NCBI GenBank assembly: GCA_947488595.1
Contig: CANKZI010000021.1
Span: forward strand, 1 to 47,691
From: Flavobacteriaceae bacterium
Lineage (GTDB): Bacteria; Bacteroidota; Bacteroidia; Flavobacteriales; Flavobacteriaceae
Reading direction: 5' to 3'
Length of the DNA: 47,691 nucleotides
The position numbers and the translations under genes are program-made. The notes beneath the pieces are model-generated. The model made no database searches. It worked only from the letters and a program-made list of their open reading frames with translations, and was not told where the DNA came from. This document shows, in pieces, positions 43,490-47,691 of this stretch; positions within the stretch are counted from its first letter, which is position 1; each line of letters opens with the position of its first letter.

Positions 43490-43714
43490 ATGGAAAAGCA
43501 CCACAACAATCCGCTACACGGCGTCACGCTACAAAAAATTTTGGAAGAATTAGTAGCACATTACGGCTTTGATACCTTAGGCGAACTGATAAAAATAAAA
43601 TGTTTTGTCGATAATCCGAGTATCAAATCGAGTTTAACTTTTCTTAGAAAAACCGATTGGGCGCGTACCAAAGTCGAACAATTGTATATTAAAACTTTAC
43701 CAAAAATCAAGTAA
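43490..43714 (+). CDS. VF530 family DNA-binding protein
   Basis: Protein of 74 residues. It matches the small VF530/DUF2132 family: [54 protein letters not shown]. Members form a compact helical domain reported to resemble DNA-binding folds; the role is unknown. It ends 3 bases before the end of the convergent lipoprotein gene. Confidence 0.88.
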   Translation: MEKHHNNPLHGVTLQKILEELVAHYGFDTLGELIKIKCFVDNPSIKSSLTFLRKTDWARTKVEQLYIKTLPKIK

Positions 43715-43717
43715 TTT

Positions 43718-44134
43718 TTAGGTAACTACAACAGTAATGGTTTTAAAAGTGGTATTGGTAATTTTAAATTTAAAAACATAAGTTCCTGCCGCTGTTGGCG
43801 TAAAAGTGTAAGGTTGAATTCGAGAAAACGCATTAAGCGTGCAATTGCAACCTTCATAACGCGCCAACAGCGCAATTGTTTTTTCGTTTGTAGCGGTATT
43901 TTCTTCTGAAAAAGCTTCAAAATTACCACAACTACTTTGTACTTCAAAATTGACATTCAAAGTGATAGTTTGGTTGACTGTTGCGGTGGTTGGTCCGGTT
44001 ACATCAGTTACACCAATATAAACAGATTCAAAACATTTTACTTCATTGTCGTTGCTACAACCAAAGAAAGTAAAAGATATTAAACAAAAAATAAAAAGTT
44101 TTTTAATCGGGTTGGTATAATTTAAAAGGGTCAT
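43718..44134 (-). CDS. Small lipoprotein, function unknown
   Basis: Protein of 138 residues. A basic N-terminus and hydrophobic core lead into a lipobox (FTFFGC, Cys26), followed by SNDNEV, so it is probably an outer-membrane lipoprotein. The mature region looks like one Ig-like beta-sandwich (TATVNQTITLNVNFEV, PTAAGTYVFKFKI). Four to five cysteines follow the lipid anchor (CF, CG, CNC) and may form disulphides. I do not recognise a specific family. A TAATTTTG box on the minus strand (44186-44193) is a possible promoter. Confidence 0.75.
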   Translation of the reverse strand: MTLLNYTNPIKKLFIFCLISFTFFGCSNDNEVKCFESVYIGVTDVTGPTTATVNQTITLNVNFEVQSSCGNFEAFSEENTATNEKTIALLARYEGCNCTLNAFSRIQPYTFTPTAAGTYVFKFKITNTTFKTITVVVT

Positions 44135-44242
44135 AATGTTTGTTTAAAGGATGATATTTTTAAATACGGTTGCTGAATCAATTGCCAAAATTACAAATAA
44201 AAGCTGCTAACTTTTTTGTATTCCTTTCCATTTTTTATTGTT

Positions 44243-44905
44243 TTAAAAAAATAGCGCAGTTGGTAAGCTATTTAGATGGTAAATTTTATTTTTTTTCAAA
44301 TCAATATCAATTTTCAAATTCATCCATAGGTTCCAATAGCGTAAATATTTTTTAAAGTTGCGTTTCAATATGGAGTAAATCACGGTGTCCCAAAATTTCC
44401 CTCCAAAGTACTCGTTTTCTTTGATATGGGCTTCTTTTATGAAACCATTTTTTTGCAAAACCCTTTCGGATGCTTGATGTTCGGGGTCAATTATGGCTTC
44501 AACCGAATGCAATTGCATGTTCTCAAATCCATAACGAAGGACTTCATGAATGGCTTCGGTAACGATACCTTTACCGTGAAAATCCGATAGCAGCATGTAT
44601 CCCAATTCAGAACGGTAATTTTCGAAATCTATTTTAAACAATCCAATTAGTCCGATAAATTCTGGATTGTCTTTCAAACAAATTGCCCAATTGATGCCTA
44701 TATTATTTTGGATTTTATCATCAATTTGCGCAATATGTTCCAACGCATCTGCATCGTTTTGTGCCAATGGTCTCGGAATGTAAAACATCAATTCGGGATT
44801 GGAGCGCAACATAAAAACACCTTTTACGTCATCGTTGATAAGGCGTCGCAGTATTAATCTTTCGGTTTCTAATACTGGAAATGGACTAAAATTCACAGTT
44901 AGCAT
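44243..44905 (-). CDS. GNAT family N-acetyltransferase
   Basis: Protein of 220 residues, RimJ/RimL-like. Family pattern: LETERLILRRLINDDVKGVF, WAICLKDNPEFIGLIGLFKI, ELGYMLLSDFHGKGIVTEAI, ASERVLQKNGFI, and the usual end near WDTVIYSILKRNF. It would transfer acetyl from acetyl-CoA to a protein N-terminus or small molecule; the substrate is unknown. The last 38 residues or so (Lys/Asn/Leu-rich) extend beyond the normal family end, and the final codons overlap a terminator-like hairpin. The tail may come from a recent stop loss. It lies 7 bases downstream of the epimerase-like gene, so they are co-transcribed. Confidence 0.85.
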   Translation of the reverse strand: MLTVNFSPFPVLETERLILRRLINDDVKGVFMLRSNPELMFYIPRPLAQNDADALEHIAQIDDKIQNNIGINWAICLKDNPEFIGLIGLFKIDFENYRSELGYMLLSDFHGKGIVTEAIHEVLRYGFENMQLHSVEAIIDPEHQASERVLQKNGFIKEAHIKENEYFGGKFWDTVIYSILKRNFKKYLRYWNLWMNLKIDIDLKKNKIYHLNSLPTALFF

Positions 44906-44911
44906 GATGCA

Positions 44912-45760
44912 TTAATAAATGGTTATACTGAATTCGGCTTCAAAAATACCGCTTACTACTAATTGTTGTATGCCTTCTTTTGTCATCAAATCGCCATTGC
45001 TGTCTGCGGTATCGGCGTAGCCAAACCATGGTTCTATACAAACAAATGGTGCGTCTTTTTTTGTCCAAATCCCCAAATTCGGAAAGCCTTCAAAACGAAC
45101 CGCAAGCAATGGTTTTTGGTTTTCTAGAATCGTCAGTGCTTGTGATTTTAGATTTTTAAATACCAAAGCGTCATTCTCGAACAAGGAGTAATTGAGTTGA
45201 AATTGTTGGTTTTCTAAAGTTATACGCTTGGTTTCATTAGAAAGCAAATCGTTTTCTAACAAATGGTATTGCATGACGTCGTTTTGTTCCATCGCAATCG
45301 AATAATTTTCGAATGCTTCTGTTAAGGCAAAAGCTGGATGGGCACCAATGGCAAAATACAGCCTCGCGTCACTTTTATTAAAAACTTTATATTGAATTTG
45401 TAAGCGGTCTTGTTCTAAGGTATAAATGACTTGTAGCTCAAAAGCAAACGGATAATTTTGAAGTGTTTCGGCATCCGATTGTAGCGAAAAAATGACTTTG
45501 TTTTCGGATTGTTCAATCACAGTAAAAGTTTTGTCTCGAGCAAAACCGTGCCGTGATAAAGTATAGTTTTTTCCGTTGTATTGGTATTGATTGTTTTTTA
45601 AAGTGCCTACAATAGGAAACAAAATGGGCGAATGTTTGCCCCAAAAATCAGGATTTCCGTCCCAAATGAACTCGCGTTGGCTGTTGTGGAGCGCAATCAA
45701 TTCGGCACCTTTGCTATGAATTGTTGCTTTTAATGTTCCTTTGGTCAGGGTTGTAATCAA
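44912..45760 (-). CDS. Aldose 1-epimerase family protein
   Basis: Protein of 282 residues from a TTG at 45760 (MITTLTKGTLKATIHSKGAEL...). The open frame extends about 59 codons upstream, but that part overlaps the divergent VIT gene start and lacks family similarity; 282 matches the normal length. Motifs: GKHSPILFPIVGTLKNNQY, LSRHGFARDKTF, the AIGAHPAF histidine motif, and CIEPWFGYADT near the end. It probably interconverts anomers of a sugar or sugar phosphate. A TTTG-16-TCATTTTG promoter-like pair (minus strand, 45763-45790) lies just upstream of the TTG and supports it as start. ATG at 45922 is the main alternative. Confidence 0.85.
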   Translation of the reverse strand: MITTLTKGTLKATIHSKGAELIALHNSQREFIWDGNPDFWGKHSPILFPIVGTLKNNQYQYNGKNYTLSRHGFARDKTFTVIEQSENKVIFSLQSDAETLQNYPFAFELQVIYTLEQDRLQIQYKVFNKSDARLYFAIGAHPAFALTEAFENYSIAMEQNDVMQYHLLENDLLSNETKRITLENQQFQLNYSLFENDALVFKNLKSQALTILENQKPLLAVRFEGFPNLGIWTKKDAPFVCIEPWFGYADTADSNGDLMTKEGIQQLVVSGIFEAEFSITIY

Positions 45761-45920
45761 AACAAAATGATTGGAGTTAGTGTTGACAAACTTAAAAAAT
45801 ATTTCTAAGGATGTATTGCTATTTTCGAAAAGTATTAAATGATTAAAATTGCATTCTTTAGTTTTAAATACGTTTATTAGAGAATTAGGCGTATTTTTAT
45901 AACACGATAATAACAATACC

Positions 45921-46622
45921 ATGATTACAATTGACAACTATTTAGATAACCATTATATACACAGAAGCAACTGGCTCAGAGCTGCTGTTTTAGGAGCAAA
46001 CGATGGAATAATTTCTGTTTCCAGTCTTGCAATCGGCGTTGCTGCTGCAAGTGCCACACGAGAACCTATTGTTTTAGCAACGGTCGCTGGCCTTGTAGCC
46101 GGTGCCTTGTCGATGGCTGCAGGTGAATATGTTTCTGTAAGCTCTCAAACGGATACAGAAAAAGCAGACATTGAAAGAGAAATCAAAGAACTCGCAGAGA
46201 TGCCAGAAATAGAGTTAAACATACTAGCTCAAATCTATGAAAAGCGAGGACTAAAAAAAGAAACCGCCATGCAAGTCGCCATAGAAATGACCGAAAAAGA
46301 TGCATTGGGCACACACATTAGAGAAGAACTCGGTATCAACGAAATTAGCCAAGCAAATCCGATACAAGCAGCCATAGCATCTGGCGCATCATTTACGGTT
46401 GGAGGCATATTGCCTCTTTTGGTTGTACTTTTTGCACCGAAACAAGGACTCGAATATTGGCTCTATGGTTTTACAACTGTTTTTTTAATTGTTTTAGGAA
46501 CAACTGCAGCCAAAACAGGTGGTTCAAGTATAAAAAAAGCGGTTTTACGAATCACTATTTGGGGAACAATCGCCATGGGTTTGTCGGCACTAGTTGGTTT
46601 TATCTTTGGGGTTAAAGTCTAA
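45921..46622 (+). CDS. VIT1/CCC1 family metal transporter
   Basis: Protein of 233 residues. It opens with a short N-terminus (DNYLDNHYIHRSNWLRAAVL), then GANDGIISVSSLAIGVAAAS and VAGALSMAAGEYVSVSSQTD, the conserved TM1/TM2 signature. A cytoplasmic helical linker with acidic residues (about 75-145, EKADIEREIKELAEMPE) follows, where family members bind metal. Three more membrane helices span about 150-233. The family exports iron or manganese from the cytosol into a vacuole or out of the cell. The substrate here is inferred. Its ATG lies on a CATG shared with the opposite strand. Confidence 0.93.
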   Translation: MITIDNYLDNHYIHRSNWLRAAVLGANDGIISVSSLAIGVAAASATREPIVLATVAGLVAGALSMAAGEYVSVSSQTDTEKADIEREIKELAEMPEIELNILAQIYEKRGLKKETAMQVAIEMTEKDALGTHIREELGINEISQANPIQAAIASGASFTVGGILPLLVVLFAPKQGLEYWLYGFTTVFLIVLGTTAAKTGGSSIKKAVLRITIWGTIAMGLSALVGFIFGVKV

Positions 46623-46697
46623 TTTATGATTGAAATAAGTTATAGCGTAAATGAATTAAATACATAGCATAATAACAGTTGCATTCAATTATCACAG

Positions 46698-46865
46698 CTA
46701 CCGCACCCAATGCAATTCGGCGAAGTCAATCCATTCGTGTGGTTTCTTTATCCAAAAAGTACCCTTTCTAATATCTCCAAAAAAAAACACCAACTTTTCA
46801 ATAGGTGTTTTATTACTAATCGCTAAAATTTGTTTACTGAACAACAGTACCTTCGTTTCTTCAAA
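46698..46865 (-). other. Unassigned coding-like fragment, no start codon
   Basis: Between two stops the minus strand is open for 55 codons, beginning FEETKVLLFSKQILAI and ending with GTFWIKKPHEWIDFAELHWV plus one Arg before TAG. The Trp-rich ending looks protein-like, but there is no ATG and it lies downstream of the AraC-type gene. A terminator hairpin (46784-46811) runs through it. It may be a gene remnant or chance. Otherwise the 257-base gap 46623-46879 holds no gene. Confidence 0.3.
46777..46811 (-). terminator. Terminator-like hairpin after AraC-type gene
   Basis: On the minus strand AAAACACC and GGTGTTTT (46804-46811 and 46784-46791 on plus) pair around a 12-base loop and are followed by a long T run (down to about 46777). 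It lies about 70 bases past the regulator stop. Confidence 0.7.
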
Positions 46866-46879
46866 CTATTTGTACCTCA

Positions 46880-47691
46880 CTAGTTTTTTTTCAAATGTTT
46901 AGTTGGTTGCTTTTGCAGTGATTTTGAATATTGCAAAGGTGTCATCCCCGTAACTTCTTTAAAAGCGACAAAAAAACTAGTTTTTGAGCTAAAACCACTT
47001 TTCATCCAAATCCCTTCCATTGAAACGGATAATAATTTACCACTACCAATCTCTTTTTTTGCAAGATCAACGCGCAATTCCTTCCGTAGGGTGATGAATT
47101 TTTTGTTTAATGTAATGTTGAAAAAATATAAAACCTCGGACTTGTCGATGTGAAGGATTTTACTTATTTCATTAATATCGAAATCGGGATTCAATAGATT
47201 TTCTTTTTTCTTAACAACATCTAAAATCAGTGATGACATCAACTCTGATGGTTCATGCACTGCTTTGCTAAATGCCTGATTGGGTTTATACTGTTTTTTA
47301 AATTTATGAAAGCCATATAGTATTTGTGGGAAAGCTAGTATTGTTAATGGAATTGATAAAAATAGTAGATTCAAGATAATGCTAATTATTGATAATCCTG
47401 ATTTTTCTTGTTTTAAAAAACTAAAATCGAAGTAAGAAGTAGTAGTGAACATTGAATAAAAAAGAGCTACTAACGCCATTATACAATTGATCATTATCAA
47501 CCATTTTAAAAAAGTTTTTTCTTGGTTGTTAAAAAATAGTTTTTTTATTCGATTTGATGAGAATCGAAACAAAAAGAATAAATTATATGAGGAGTAGATT
47601 AAGTAAATAGGACCTCTTATAATGGTGTTTGTAACGCTATGATATAACCAGTAGTAGCATCCATTAGCCAAGTTACCAGGATTTTCAATAA
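46880..47691 (-). CDS. Membrane AraC-type regulator, 5' end cut by window
   Basis: The frame is open to the window edge; upstream of a TTG at 47671 it continues as IENPGNLANG, so the true start lies outside. At least 269 residues are visible. The N-terminal part holds several hydrophobic helices (IIRGPIYLIYSSYNLFFLF; a MINCIMALVALFYSMF-type segment; LNLLFLSIPLTILAFPQ). The C-terminal part (about 150-263) is an AraC-type helix-turn-helix: FDINEISKILHIDKSEVLYFFN, RVDLAKKEIGSG, and the conserved GFSSKTSFFVAFKEVTGMTPLQY. Such 7TM-AraC regulators are common in Flavobacteriia and probably sense envelope signals. Ligand and targets are unknown. Confidence 0.88.
   Translation of the reverse strand, partial: IENPGNLANGCYYWLYHSVTNTIIRGPIYLIYSSYNLFFLFRFSSNRIKKLFFNNQEKTFLKWLIMINCIMALVALFYSMFTTTSYFDFSFLKQEKSGLSIISIILNLLFLSIPLTILAFPQILYGFHKFKKQYKPNQAFSKAVHEPSELMSSLILDVVKKKENLLNPDFDINEISKILHIDKSEVLYFFNITLNKKFITLRKELRVDLAKKEIGSGKLLSVSMEGIWMKSGFSSKTSFFVAFKEVTGMTPLQYSKSLQKQPTKHLKKN

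Noticed and set aside
44260..44345. tRNA-like D-arm string GCGCAGTTGGTA on the plus strand
   Set aside because: It resembles a tRNA D-arm, but no acceptor stem, anticodon stem or GGTTC-type T-arm follows at the right spacing, and it lies in the antisense of the GNAT gene end.
45761..45937. Lipoprotein-like N-terminus (MVLLLSC) upstream of the epimerase frame
   Set aside because: The apparent lipobox overlaps the divergent VIT gene start, the following 50 residues lack family similarity, and the epimerase has its normal length from the TTG at 45760. It is noted as an alternative only.

Overview
The window looks like chromosomal DNA of a member of the Bacteroidota, most likely Flavobacteriia (Flavobacterium or a close relative). 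It is AT-rich. Several -7 boxes of the form TAnnTTTG, the Bacteroidota sigma-A type, lie upstream of genes, and Shine-Dalgarno sequences are largely absent. It also carries type IX secretion (T9SS) genes and cargo, and lineage-typical families (DUF2147, DUF4835/PorD, DUF6495, DUF6913, VF530). No rRNA, tRNA, CRISPR array, insertion sequence or prophage was found.

Layout. (1) 1-2050 is an accessory edge: a 5'-truncated gene with a HEPN-type RNxxxH motif, two small unknown genes and a start-less DUF2490-like remnant. A repeat-rich gap (2051-2348) follows. (2) 2349-5700, minus strand, is the translation operon thrS-infC-rpmI-rplT. infC appears to begin at a non-canonical AUA codon, and a dispersed repeat is inserted between infC and rpmI. 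(3) 5977-13589 holds a DUF2147 protein, priA, an orphan LytTR regulator (convergent with priA), the rpsF-rpsR-rplI operon behind a textbook promoter, a DUF6495 protein and ligA. (4) 13593-15329, minus strand, is a two-gene split 5'-nucleotidase. (5) 15378-21855, plus strand, holds a DUF6913 gene and dapA, then bamD-rpoZ-coaBC-porD-recN, which links outer-membrane assembly, RNA polymerase omega, CoA synthesis, T9SS and DNA repair. fabV follows with its own promoter. (6) 23423-30577 holds two tandem paralogous secreted T9SS cargo proteins of over 1100 residues. The second has three tandem 654-bp repeat units. (7) 30664-34629 holds a GT2 glycosyltransferase, coaE and a histidine kinase/OmpR-type regulator pair; the kinase promoter implies a leaderless mRNA. 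(8) 34751-39880, minus strand, is a probable operon: DUF1015 gene, yggS, exonuclease/GIY-YIG fusion, miaA, acyl-ACP thioesterase. (9) 39967-47691 holds a 3-hydroxybutyryl-CoA dehydrogenase, a Gfo/Idh/MocA oxidoreductase, pcm, a decayed T9SS-cargo remnant not visible as one open frame, smpB, VF530, a small lipoprotein, a GNAT enzyme, an aldose-epimerase-like protein, a VIT-family transporter and a membrane AraC-type regulator cut by the window end.

Most of the window is ordinary core genome. The less ordinary parts are the HEPN locus at the left edge, the homogenised repeat protein pair, the T9SS pseudogene after pcm, the dispersed repeat shared by the infC-rpmI and thioesterase loci, the infC start codon, and promoters placed almost on top of start codons. 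I see no convincing evidence of a wholly new multi-gene system. The left-edge HEPN locus is the best candidate, but it is cut off by the window.
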